From positions 1 to 43,106 of the forward strand of contig CALWZP010000020.1 of NCBI GenBank assembly GCA_944386055.1: DNA of 43,106 nt, read 5' to 3'. Position 1 is the stretch's first letter; each line of letters opens with the position of its first letter. Of this stretch, positions 1 through 7,352 are shown piece by piece. The notes beneath the pieces are model-generated. The model saw only the letters and a program-made list of their open reading frames with translations, was not told the DNA's origin and did no database searches. Source of the DNA: an uncultured Oscillospiraceae bacterium. GTDB lineage: Bacteria; Bacillota; Clostridia; Oscillospirales; Oscillospiraceae. The position numbers were made by a program, and so were the translations under genes.

Positions 1-131
1 ATATACTCTGCTATTTGCTTTTTATTCCGTCCCACTGTATCCACATAATATCCTCTGGCCCAAAAGTGCCGATTCCCGTACTTATACTTCAAATTTGCAT
101 GCCGGTCAAATATCATCAGACTACTTTTCCC
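1..131 (-). pseudogene. tnpA: IS200/IS605-type transposase TnpA remnant (5'-truncated, runs off the window)
   Basis: Reading the minus strand leftward from 131 gives GKSSLMIFDRHANLKYKY, then GNRHFWARGYYVDTVGRNKK and QIAEY. This is the C-terminal half of a Y1 (HUH) single-strand transposase of the IS200/IS605 family. The Tyr codon at 3-5 is at the place expected for the catalytic tyrosine. The N-terminal part with the HUH metal site and any start codon are missing, because the homology begins immediately after the rqcH stop codon (132-134). The 3' end lies outside the window. The fragment is therefore a dead remnant, or one side of a rearrangement or misassembly. Confidence 0.8.
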
Positions 132-1889
132 TTACTTCACCCGCAGACGCTTTGTCAGCTCACCGTCAGGCTTTACATATGCGGTCTGATAGGTGGTGTA
201 GATCACCATCCCCGGCCGGGCGCCGGCGGGCTTCTTTACAAACTTCACCGGGGTGTAGTCCACCGGCACCTGGGCGCTGTCCCGAGCCTGGGAGTACCAG
301 GCGGCCAGGCCGGCCGCCTCGTTGAGGGACTGCAGGTCGGGCTCCCGCCCCTCGGTCCACAGGATCACATGGGCGCCGTGGATCTTCTGGGTGTGGAACC
401 AGATGTCACTCTTAAGCGCCAGCTTGCAGGTAAGCTGGTCATTCTGCAGATTGTTTTTTCCCACTGAGATGCGCAGGCCGGCCGTGGATCGGAACTCCAA
501 AGGCCTGGAGGCCGCCCGCTTCTCCCGGTCCTTGGCCTTGGCGAGGCGGCGGAGATAGCCGGTTTCGGTGAGTTCCTGCCGGATCTCCCCCAGGTCCCGC
601 TCCCCCTCCGCCAGAGAGATGTTCTCCAGCACGCTGTTGAGATAATCCAGGTCGCGCCGGGCCTTTTCCATCTGGACGGTAAGCACCTCCTCCGCCTTCT
701 TGGCCTTGTTGTACTCCTTGTAGTACTTCGCCGCGTTCTGCTGTGGTGTCAGGAGCGGGTCAAGTTTTATGTCAACTTCCTTTCCCTCCGGATCGTAAAA
801 ATCCTGGGTGGTGAAGTGGGTCATCCCCCGCTCCATCTGCCACAGGTTGGAGGTAAGCAGGTCCCCCCACCGGCGCAGATGCTCCCGGTCCGCCGCCGAC
901 GCCAGCTCCTTCTCCTGTGCCGCAATCTTCCGGGCAGCCCGGTCCCGGGCATTGGTGACCAGGCGGATCAGGTCCTGTCCCTTCTGACGCACCCGTTCCT
1001 GTGTCTCCCGGGTCTCGTAAAACTCGTCCAGCAGTGTTCCGAAGCTCTCCATCTCCCGCAGTTCGGCATCAAAGCCGTATTGGAGTACGGGCAGGCAGCT
1101 GAAATCCACCGGCTTGTTCTCCCGAAGGAGAAGATATGGTGTAAATTTCTTTTCCTTTACGATATCTGCAATCCAAAGGACCCGGTCGATCAGCCGGGCG
1201 GTATCCCCCACCTCGAACAGCCTGGCGTCGGTGCGGCCGCAGGTCTGGAACACCACCTCCCGGCACAGCAGGGGCGACACCCCGCCGAAGGTGTCCAGCA
1301 GCCAGCGCGCCGCCTCCTTCTCTCGTGGGGCGGCTTCCAGCAGCGCGCGGAGTTCCTCCCCGGTGACCTTGGTGAGGTCCCCCTTCTCCTGCCCCGGGGG
1401 CAGACGGTAGAACATCCCAGGCAGCACCTGCCGCTGGGGTGACATCTCCGCGTCCACCCGACGCAGGCAGTCGGTGATCCGTCCCTCTCCGTCCAGCAGA
1501 ATCAGGTTGGCCCGCCGGCCCATGGCCTCCAGCACCAGGCGGCGCCTGACCCGGTCCCCCAGCTCGTCGGTGGTCTCTATTGTTATGTCAACCACTCGTT
1601 CCATGGGAGGCTGCCGGATCTCCAGGATGCGGCCTCCGGTAAGATGCTTGCGCAGCAGCATGCAGAACATGGGCGGTGTCTCCGGATTCTCTCGGCCCGC
1701 TGCGGTGAGCTGGGCCCGGGAGTGTGCGGGATTGGCGGAGAGGAGCAGCCGGACATTCCCCTCGCTCCCCCGCACCGCCAGCACCACCTCGTCCCGGGCG
1801 GGCTGGTGGATCTTGTCGATCCTCCCTCCGGTAAGGGCGCGGCGCAGTTCCTCCGCCACGGCGGTCATGCACACGGCGTCCATAGGCAT
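132..1889 (-). CDS. rqcH: RqcH / Rqc2-family ribosome quality-control factor (NFACT protein)
   Basis: The product is 585 aa. In bacteria RqcH binds 50S subunits obstructed by peptidyl-tRNA and recruits tRNA-Ala to add C-terminal alanine tails that mark stalled chains for degradation. The sequence shows an N-terminal NFACT-N domain (from MDAVCMTAVAEELRR), a central helix-hairpin-helix and long charged coiled coil (about residues 290-440), and a C-terminal NFACT-R domain with DIWFHTQKIHGAHVIL. Older annotations call this family fibronectin-binding protein. The ATG at 1889 has GGAGGG 8 nt upstream; an in-frame ATG 6 nt further in is possible. It is the last gene of a four-gene leftward operon, 4 nt after mrnC, which links it to ribosome maintenance. 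No terminator is visible after it; the stop codon runs straight into a transposase remnant. Confidence 0.92.
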   Translation of the reverse strand: MPMDAVCMTAVAEELRRALTGGRIDKIHQPARDEVVLAVRGSEGNVRLLLSANPAHSRAQLTAAGRENPETPPMFCMLLRKHLTGGRILEIRQPPMERVVDITIETTDELGDRVRRRLVLEAMGRRANLILLDGEGRITDCLRRVDAEMSPQRQVLPGMFYRLPPGQEKGDLTKVTGEELRALLEAAPREKEAARWLLDTFGGVSPLLCREVVFQTCGRTDARLFEVGDTARLIDRVLWIADIVKEKKFTPYLLLRENKPVDFSCLPVLQYGFDAELREMESFGTLLDEFYETRETQERVRQKGQDLIRLVTNARDRAARKIAAQEKELASAADREHLRRWGDLLTSNLWQMERGMTHFTTQDFYDPEGKEVDIKLDPLLTPQQNAAKYYKEYNKAKKAEEVLTVQMEKARRDLDYLNSVLENISLAEGERDLGEIRQELTETGYLRRLAKAKDREKRAASRPLEFRSTAGLRISVGKNNLQNDQLTCKLALKSDIWFHTQKIHGAHVILWTEGREPDLQSLNEAAGLAAWYSQARDSAQVPVDYTPVKFVKKPAGARPGMVIYTTYQTAYVKPDGELTKRLRVK

Positions 1890-1893
1890 GGCT

Positions 1894-2295
1894 TCATCCC
1901 TCCATCATCACGGAAAACAGCTGGTTCAGGCGCTCCGTCTCCCCCCGGAGGTACAGCCAGCCGAACAGCGCCTCCAGTCCGGTGGCGGTGAGATACTCCT
2001 CTCGAGTGGCGGCGGCGGGAAAGGTATGGGGCTTGGTGTTGTGTCCCCTGCGGAACACCGCCGTCTCCTCCTGGGTGAGCAGGGGGCGAATCTTCTCCAC
2101 CATGGCGGCCTGGGCGGGGGCGGAGACATAGGCCACCGCCGCCCGATGCAGCCCCTTGGCGGTGGCTTTTCCGTGAAGGCACAGCCAGGAGCGCACCATC
2201 ACCTCGAACACCCCGTCCCCCAGATGGGCCAGGCCCAGGCTGCTGATACCCTGGAGCTGGTCCTCCGGCATATGCAGGTGAAAATAGTCGGTCAT
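1894..2295 (-). CDS. mrnC: Mini-ribonuclease III (MrnC)
   Basis: The product is 133 aa, close to the usual 130-145 aa of Mini-III. This double-strand-specific RNase III-like enzyme lacks the dsRNA-binding domain and matures 23S rRNA in Firmicutes. The sequence shows LAHLGDGVFEVMVRSWL (the RNase III signature region, with the acidic residue in GDGVFE), RRGHNTKPHTFP and a C-terminal YLTATGLEALFGWLYLRGE supplying the second acidic position. I chose the ATG at 2295 because it overlaps the upstream stop by 4 nt (ATGA) and has GGAG just upstream; the longer reading back to 2361 lies inside the previous gene. It sits between a membrane protein and rqcH, so two ribosome-related genes are co-transcribed. 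Confidence 0.9.
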   Translation of the reverse strand: MTDYFHLHMPEDQLQGISSLGLAHLGDGVFEVMVRSWLCLHGKATAKGLHRAAVAYVSAPAQAAMVEKIRPLLTQEETAVFRRGHNTKPHTFPAAATREEYLTATGLEALFGWLYLRGETERLNQLFSVMMEG

Positions 2296-2975
2296 TTCTC
2301 TCTCTCCTTCTCTCTGCGCCGCTTCTGATACAGGCCGTCCCCCACGATGAGCACCGCGCATCCCAGCACCAGCAGAATCAGGATCAGGATGGCGCAGTTG
2401 CGGAAGAACACCGAGGGCAGGATGTTGATGATCTGGTCCACATCATAGTCCAGGATCCAGTTCTCTTTTCCCGGAAAAAAGATCGAGTGGAACACCACAA
2501 AAGCCCGCCGGAAATCCAGTGCCGCCCAGCCGGCGATGAGCAGGAAGATCACCGCCAGCCCGGTCCCAGTCCAGAAACCCGGTCCACGGCCCAGAATGGG
2601 CCGTGGACGGCGCCGGGCCAGCCGGGCGCCGATGAGCAGGACCGCCAGCAGCACCACGGACCCCGCCAGCACCCGCAGGTCCAACAGGAACAGCCCCCGC
2701 ACATCCACGAAGTGGGACCGGCCCCAGTCGCTCCAGGCCAGCACACCGGTGGAAAAGTCCTCCCGCAGTCCCAGACAGAAGTCCAGCATCTCGTCATAGG
2801 CCTGGCGGATCTCCTCCTCCGTCCACGGGGTGGTCTCGGTGAGGTGGAGGGCGTCGATATGGGCATAGTAGAAGGGGCGGCACAAAATCGGCGCCGCGAT
2901 GGAGGTGGACAGCAGCAGCGCCCCCAGCACCACCGCAAAGATCACGGTGAGCAGCCGGCTCTCTTTTTCTTTCAT
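2292..2975 (-). CDS. DUF1461 / TIGR01906-family integral membrane protein
   Basis: The product is 227 aa. It has an N-terminal transmembrane helix (about residues 9-28, LLTVIFAVVLGALLLSTSIA), a hydrophilic extracytoplasmic stretch with TEEEIRQAYDEMLDFC and WSDWGRSHFVDVRGLFL, then three more hydrophobic helices. This arrangement, and the conserved block of Tyr-Asp-Glu-Met followed by H-F-x-D-V, fits the TIGR01906/DUF1461 membrane family, whose function is unknown. The ATG at 2975 is chosen from GAAAGGA upstream and a 4-nt overlap with the preceding gene. It also overlaps mrnC by 4 nt, so translation is probably coupled. Any biochemical role would be a guess. Confidence 0.72.
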   Translation of the reverse strand: MKEKESRLLTVIFAVVLGALLLSTSIAAPILCRPFYYAHIDALHLTETTPWTEEEIRQAYDEMLDFCLGLREDFSTGVLAWSDWGRSHFVDVRGLFLLDLRVLAGSVVLLAVLLIGARLARRRPRPILGRGPGFWTGTGLAVIFLLIAGWAALDFRRAFVVFHSIFFPGKENWILDYDVDQIINILPSVFFRNCAILILILLVLGCAVLIVGDGLYQKRRREKEREK

Positions 2976-3646
2976 CTTGTTTCCTTTCTCTCCGGAAAGC
3001 CGGAGCACACGATGAGCACCTGGGAGGGCAGGTAGAACAGCCACATCCCTACCCGGGCGAAAGCGTACGCCGCCGAGGGCACCGCGCCCGCCAGGTTATA
3101 GAGCCCCACGCACAGATCACAGCAGGCGAACAGCGCCAGTCCCGTGCCAAACAGCCGCCCCCGGGGGGCGGCGGAGGTAAAGCTGTGAACCATGTTGCCC
3201 AGCAGCAGGGAGTAGTACACCAGGGCGAGGGCGTTCAGCGGCGTCATCGCCCCTGCGGCCCACCCGGCCAGCAGCAGCGCCGCCGCCAGCAGCAGCCGCA
3301 GGGGGAGCAGCGTCCGCCCATCCCACCGGAACAGCCGGCGGAGATAGAGCAGCTGCACCCCCACGAACAGGGCCACCCCCAGGGCGTACCACCGGTCCAG
3401 CATCAGCAGGAACAGGTCTGCCCCCGCCGTCAGCACCAGGGCGGCGGCCACCAGCCCCTCCCCGCCCCGGCGGGCGCTGAAGGCCGCCATGGCCAGGCAC
3501 AGCAGCACACCCGCATATTTCAGCCCATTTCCCCCGGCACCTCTTCCCGTCAGATCCAGTGCGAGAAAACTTACATAGAGAACGGCCTCCGCCGTCCAAA
3601 ACCCGGCCAGGGACCAGGCCGGCAGGGTGGTCTTCACACCGGCCAT
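2972..3646 (-). CDS. Multi-spanning membrane protein, lysoplasmalogenase (YhhN/TMEM86)-like
   Basis: The product is 224 aa and almost entirely hydrophobic, with 7-8 predicted membrane helices. The pattern GADLFLLML, then FVGVQLLYLRRLF, then a late GLALFACCDLCVGLYN resembles the YhhN/TMEM86 family, which in animals includes lysoplasmalogenases hydrolysing the vinyl-ether bond of lysoplasmalogens; clostridia do make plasmalogens. Similarity is judged by eye and is modest, so a generic membrane protein remains possible. The ATG at 3646 follows a GGGGG-rich ribosome site. It is the first gene of the operon with DUF1461, mrnC and rqcH, behind a promoter at 3699-3727 and a small leader hairpin (3664-3682). 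Confidence 0.45.
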   Translation of the reverse strand: MAGVKTTLPAWSLAGFWTAEAVLYVSFLALDLTGRGAGGNGLKYAGVLLCLAMAAFSARRGGEGLVAAALVLTAGADLFLLMLDRWYALGVALFVGVQLLYLRRLFRWDGRTLLPLRLLLAAALLLAGWAAGAMTPLNALALVYYSLLLGNMVHSFTSAAPRGRLFGTGLALFACCDLCVGLYNLAGAVPSAAYAFARVGMWLFYLPSQVLIVCSGFPERKETR

Positions 3647-3698
3647 CCCCCTTTCCCCCGTCTCTGCGCCTTTTCGGCGCAGGGCGAGTATGGATTGT

Positions 3699-3727
3699 AG
3701 TATAGCACAATTTATGCCCGAGAGCAA
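3699..3727 (-). promoter_or_regulatory. Sigma-A promoter for the membrane protein-DUF1461-mrnC-rqcH operon
   Basis: On the minus strand, TTGCTC (3722-3727) is followed after exactly 17 nt by TATACT (3699-3704). Transcription would start near 3692, giving a leader of about 45 nt that contains the stem CTGCGCC/GGCGCAG (3664-3682) just before the first start codon. Confidence 0.6.
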
Positions 3728-3857
3728 CGGAGGGCCGGGGAGTTGACTGCCTGCCTTGCAGGGAAAGATTTTTTCGGTTTGCGGGAATGTCATTTTTTCT
3801 GACCATTTTCCTTTGATCCGCACATACTACCACCACGAACAGGAAGGAGGCCATGGG

Positions 3858-5456
3858 ATGGATACCCTCTATCACAACGGAACTGTGATCACCATGGAGC
3901 GCCCCCTGCGGGCGGAGGCGGTCCTGGTGCGGGACGGCCGCATCGCCGCGGTGGGGGCGGCTGCGGAGCTGCGTGCTCAGGCACAGGGACCCCTGCGCTC
4001 CGCGGATCTGAAGGGCTGTACCCTTCTCCCCGCCTTTGTGGACGCTCACAGTCATTTTGCCGCCGCGGCCAGCCGCTTTTTGGAGATCTCTCTGGCCGGC
4101 TGCCGCACACCGGAGGAGATCGTCGCGCGGCTCTCGGAGCACCTCCGCCTCCACCCCGTCCCGCCGGGGCAGTGGGTCCGGGCGGGGGGCTATGACCACA
4201 ACCAGCTGCCGGGAGGCCGCCACATCACGGCGAAGGAGCTGGACCAGGCCGTCCCGGATCACCCACTGATCGTCCAGCACGCCTCCGGCCATATGGGGGT
4301 GGTGAACACTGCCGCTCTGAAGCTGCTGGAGGTCCCGGTCCGGGCGGACGCCATCCCCAGCGGCGTCATCGGGGTGGAGGGCGGCGCGCCCACCGGCTAT
4401 CTGGAGGAGGCGGCCTTTCTCCACTATCTCCATCAGCTCCCCCTCCCTGGCAGGGAGGAGCTCCTCGCCGCCTTTGACCGGGCACAGGCGCTCTATGCCA
4501 GCCACGGCATCACGGTGGTCCAGGAGGGGCTGTTCACTCCCCAGCTCATCCGCCCCTATCAGGACCTGCTCCGGCGGGGCGGGCTGTATCTCCATGTGGT
4601 GGGCTATGCCGCGCCGGAGGACTTCTCCGCCGTGGCCGCTGCCCTCCCCCGCTGCGTGGGACAGTTCCACCGCCGTCTGTGCCTCGCCGGCTATAAGATC
4701 TTTCTGGACGGCTCTCCCCAGGGGCGCACCGCCTGGCTGCGCCGCCCCTATGAGGGGGAGACGGAGTACAGGGGCTACCCCGCCCTCCGCGATGAACAGG
4801 TGATAGACGCCCTGCGCCTGGCCGCCGGGACCGGCCGGCAGCTTCTGGCCCACTGCAACGGCGACGCGGCCTGCGCCCAGCTGCTCCGCGCCGCCGCTCA
4901 GGTGATCCGGGAGGGATATGACCTGCCCGCCGTCCGCCCGGTGATGGTCCACGCGCAGCTGCTCTCCCCCGACCAGCTCCCCCAGGTGCAGGAGACCGGA
5001 CTGCTCCCCTCCTTCTTTCCCGCCCATATCTGCCATTGGGGGGATACCCACCTGCGCAATCTGGGCCCGGAGCGGGCCGCCCGCCTCAGCCCCGCGGGCT
5101 CCGCCCTGGCGGCGGGGGTGCCGTTCACCTTCCATCAGGACACGCCGGTGCTCCCCCCGGACATGCTGGAGACCATGTGGTGTGCCGCCGTACGCCGCAC
5201 CCGCGACGGAATCATTCTCGGAGCGGAGGAGCGGATTTCCGCTCTGGAGGCCCTGCGGGCCGTCACCGTCCGTGCGGCCTGGCAGTACTTTCAGGAGGAG
5301 CACCGGGGGAGCATCGCCCCCGGAAAATGGGCGGACTTCGCCGTGCTGGACGGCGACCCCCTCGCCTGCTCCCCCGAGGCGCTGCGCCGCCTCCGGGTGC
5401 TGGCCACCGTGGCGGAGGGGCGGACCGTATTTCGTACCCATGACGCCCCTTTCTGA
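3858..5456 (+). CDS. YtcJ-like amidohydrolase (amidohydrolase_3 family)
   Basis: The product is 532 aa, a cytoplasmic metal-dependent hydrolase of the amidohydrolase superfamily, close to the YtcJ/Nfd-type group. An N-terminal beta-sandwich begins MDTLYHNGTVITMERPLRAE. The first metal motif DAHSHF follows LLPAFV. Later come QHASGHMG, HCNGDAA and the terminal-strand aspartate in FTFHQDTPVLP. The C-terminus closes the sandwich with SIAPGKWADFAVLDGDPL. These enzymes hydrolyse amide or related bonds of small molecules; the substrate cannot be read from sequence. The ATG at 3858 has AGGAAGGAGG 7 nt upstream, which excludes the upstream in-frame Met codons. It stands alone, divergent from the rqcH operon and ended by a strong terminator. 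Confidence 0.85.
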   Translation: MDTLYHNGTVITMERPLRAEAVLVRDGRIAAVGAAAELRAQAQGPLRSADLKGCTLLPAFVDAHSHFAAAASRFLEISLAGCRTPEEIVARLSEHLRLHPVPPGQWVRAGGYDHNQLPGGRHITAKELDQAVPDHPLIVQHASGHMGVVNTAALKLLEVPVRADAIPSGVIGVEGGAPTGYLEEAAFLHYLHQLPLPGREELLAAFDRAQALYASHGITVVQEGLFTPQLIRPYQDLLRRGGLYLHVVGYAAPEDFSAVAAALPRCVGQFHRRLCLAGYKIFLDGSPQGRTAWLRRPYEGETEYRGYPALRDEQVIDALRLAAGTGRQLLAHCNGDAACAQLLRAAAQVIREGYDLPAVRPVMVHAQLLSPDQLPQVQETGLLPSFFPAHICHWGDTHLRNLGPERAARLSPAGSALAAGVPFTFHQDTPVLPPDMLETMWCAAVRRTRDGIILGAEERISALEALRAVTVRAAWQYFQEEHRGSIAPGKWADFAVLDGDPLACSPEALRRLRVLATVAEGRTVFRTHDAPF

Positions 5457-5463
5457 CCTTTCG

Positions 5464-5518
5464 GCGGCGGGATCTCCGGTTTTTCCGAGAGATCCCGCCG
5501 TTTCTCTTGCTTTTTTCC
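5464..5518 (+). terminator. Rho-independent terminator after the amidohydrolase
   Basis: GGCGGGATCTC (5466-5476) pairs perfectly with GAGATCCCGCC (5489-5499), followed by the T-rich stretch 5501-5516. Confidence 0.85.
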
Positions 5519-5536
5519 CCCTGTCTGGTGTAAAAT
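5507..5536 (+). promoter_or_regulatory. Probable glnS promoter
   Basis: TTGCTT (5507-5512) and TAAAAT (5531-5536) are separated by 18 nt, immediately downstream of the preceding terminator. The leader of about 45 nt is short and shows no T-box features. Confidence 0.45.
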
Positions 5537-5589
5537 AATAGTCTATTGCCGACCGTCTACGGCGGACGGACAGGAAGGAGCTCTGCACA

Positions 5590-7278
5590 ATGTCGGAAGA
5601 ACGCATGGAATCCATGGCTCAGAACTTTATCCACGACCTCATCGACCAGGACCTGGCCCCCGGGGGGCAGTATCAGGGGATGACGGTGCACACCCGCTTT
5701 CCGCCCGAGCCCAACGGCTATCTCCACATCGGCCACGCCAAAGCCATCTATGTGGATTTCGGCACCGCGGAAAAATACGGCGGGCTGTGCAATCTCCGCA
5801 TGGACGACACCAATCCCACCAAGGAGGATGTGGAGTATGTCCAGGCCATTCAGGAGGACATCCACTGGCTCGGCTACGACTGGGGGGACCGGTTCTTCTA
5901 CGCCAGCGACTACTTCGAACAGATGTATGACTGCGCCGTGGGGCTGATCCGCAAGGGGCTGGCCTATGTCTGTGAGCTCACCCCCGACCAGATGCGGGAG
6001 ATGCGCGGGGATGTGAACTGCGCGGCCAAATGTCCCTACCGGGACCGGCCGGTGGAGGAGAGCCTGGACCTGTTCGCCCGGATGCGCGCGGGGGAGTTCC
6101 CCGACGGCGCCATGACCCTCCGGGCAAAGATCGACCCCTGCTCGGGCAACTTCAACCTGCGGGACCCGGTGCTCTACCGCATCAACCATATGCATCACCA
6201 CCGTCAGGGGGACAAGTGGTGCATCTACCCCATGTACGATTTCGCCCACCCCATCGAGGACGCGCTGGAGGGCATCACCCACTCCCTGTGCTCCCTGGAG
6301 TTTGAGGACCATCGGCCGCTGTACGACTGGGTCATCGCCCACTGCGACCTGCCCGCCAAGCCCCGGCAGATCGAGTTCGCCCGGCTGGGCATCAACTACA
6401 CGGTGATGAGCAAGCGCAAGCTGCGCCAGCTGGTGGAGGAGGGCCGGGTCTCCGGCTGGGACGACCCTCGGATGCCCACCCTGCGGGGCCTGCGCCGCCG
6501 GGGCTATACCCCCCGGGCCATCCGCAATTTCTCCGAGCGCAACGGAGTGAGCAAGGCATCTTCCACCGTGGAGTATGCCTTTTTGGAATACTGTCTGCGG
6601 GAGGACCTGAACGAGACCGCCCAGCGCCGCATGGCGGTACTGCGCCCGGTGAAGCTGGTCATCACCAACTACCCCGTCGGCCAGTCGGAGACTTTTACCG
6701 TGGAGAACAACCCCAACCGCCCCGAGGACGGGACGCGGGAGGTCACCTTCTCCCGGGAGCTGTATATCGAGGCGGAGGACTTCCTGCCCCAGCCGGTGCC
6801 CAAGTACAAGCGCCTCTATCCTGACGGCCCCGAGTGCCGTCTGAAGGGGGCCTATGTCATCAAGTGCGTGGGCTATGAGACCGACGAGGCGGGCAATGTG
6901 GTGGAGATCACCGCCGAGTACGACCCGGACAGCCGCGGGGGTGACCCCGCCGACGGCCGGAAGATCAAAGGCGCCACCATTCACTGGGTGGATGCTGCCA
7001 CCGCCGTGGACGCCGAGGTACGGCTGTATGACAACCTGTTCTCCGACCCTGAGCCCGATGCCGGAGACAAGAATTTCCTGGACTGCCTCAATCCCGATTC
7101 CCTGGAGGTGCTCACCGGAGCAAAGGTAGAGGCCTGCCTGGCGGATGTCAAAAGCGAGGAGCGCTTCCAGTTCCTGCGCCAGGGCTATTTCTGCGCTGAC
7201 AGCGCGGACTGCGCCCCCGGACACCTGGTGTTCAACCGCTCGGTCTCCCTGAAGGACAGCTATAAGCCGGGCACCTGA
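5590..7278 (+). CDS. glnS: Glutaminyl-tRNA synthetase
   Basis: The product is 562 aa, the usual length for bacterial GlnRS, and charges tRNA-Gln with glutamine in the cytoplasm. Class I motifs are clear: PEPNGYLHIGHAKAIYVDFG with HIGH at residues 46-49, and VMSKRKL at 272-278 in place of KMSKS. GlnRS-specific features include LRMDDTNPTKED, DKWCIYPMYDFAHPIEDALE, the anticodon-binding barrel from about residue 345 and ADGRKIKGATIHWV. It ends in the GlnRS-type LKDSYKPG. A GAAGGAG site lies upstream of ATG 5590. It is a stand-alone gene. Most Firmicutes lack GlnRS and make Gln-tRNA by the GatCAB amidotransferase route, so its presence is notable but known in some Clostridia. Confidence 0.97.
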   Translation: MSEERMESMAQNFIHDLIDQDLAPGGQYQGMTVHTRFPPEPNGYLHIGHAKAIYVDFGTAEKYGGLCNLRMDDTNPTKEDVEYVQAIQEDIHWLGYDWGDRFFYASDYFEQMYDCAVGLIRKGLAYVCELTPDQMREMRGDVNCAAKCPYRDRPVEESLDLFARMRAGEFPDGAMTLRAKIDPCSGNFNLRDPVLYRINHMHHHRQGDKWCIYPMYDFAHPIEDALEGITHSLCSLEFEDHRPLYDWVIAHCDLPAKPRQIEFARLGINYTVMSKRKLRQLVEEGRVSGWDDPRMPTLRGLRRRGYTPRAIRNFSERNGVSKASSTVEYAFLEYCLREDLNETAQRRMAVLRPVKLVITNYPVGQSETFTVENNPNRPEDGTREVTFSRELYIEAEDFLPQPVPKYKRLYPDGPECRLKGAYVIKCVGYETDEAGNVVEITAEYDPDSRGGDPADGRKIKGATIHWVDAATAVDAEVRLYDNLFSDPEPDAGDKNFLDCLNPDSLEVLTGAKVEACLADVKSEERFQFLRQGYFCADSADCAPGHLVFNRSVSLKDSYKPGT

Positions 7279-7300
7279 TCAAATCCTATCTCTGACCCAC

Positions 7301-7333
7301 ACCGCGGAATACAGCCCGGCTGTATTCCGCGGT
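7301..7333. promoter_or_regulatory. Perfect 14-bp stem-loop between glnS and the aldolase gene
   Basis: ACCGCGGAATACAG (7301-7314) is followed by a 5-nt loop and its exact complement (7320-7333). No U-tract follows; the aldolase ribosome site AGGAGGG begins about 5 nt downstream. It could be a transcript-end stabiliser for glnS, a factor-dependent terminator, or a structure affecting aldolase translation. Confidence 0.55.
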
Positions 7334-7352
7334 GCCACAGGAGGGACTTTTC

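Noticed and set aside
3743-3771. TTGACT as a promoter for the amidohydrolase
   Set aside because: No acceptable -10 hexamer lies 16-18 nt downstream (the best is AGATTT); the start of this transcript is left undefined.
5519-5589. Possible T-box leader before glnS
   Set aside because: The leader is under 60 nt, lacks the conserved T-box antiterminator motif and contains no terminator.
3117-5615. 832-codon minus-strand frame across the amidohydrolase and into the membrane-protein gene
   Set aside because: Crosses two real genes and a terminator and has no domain similarity.
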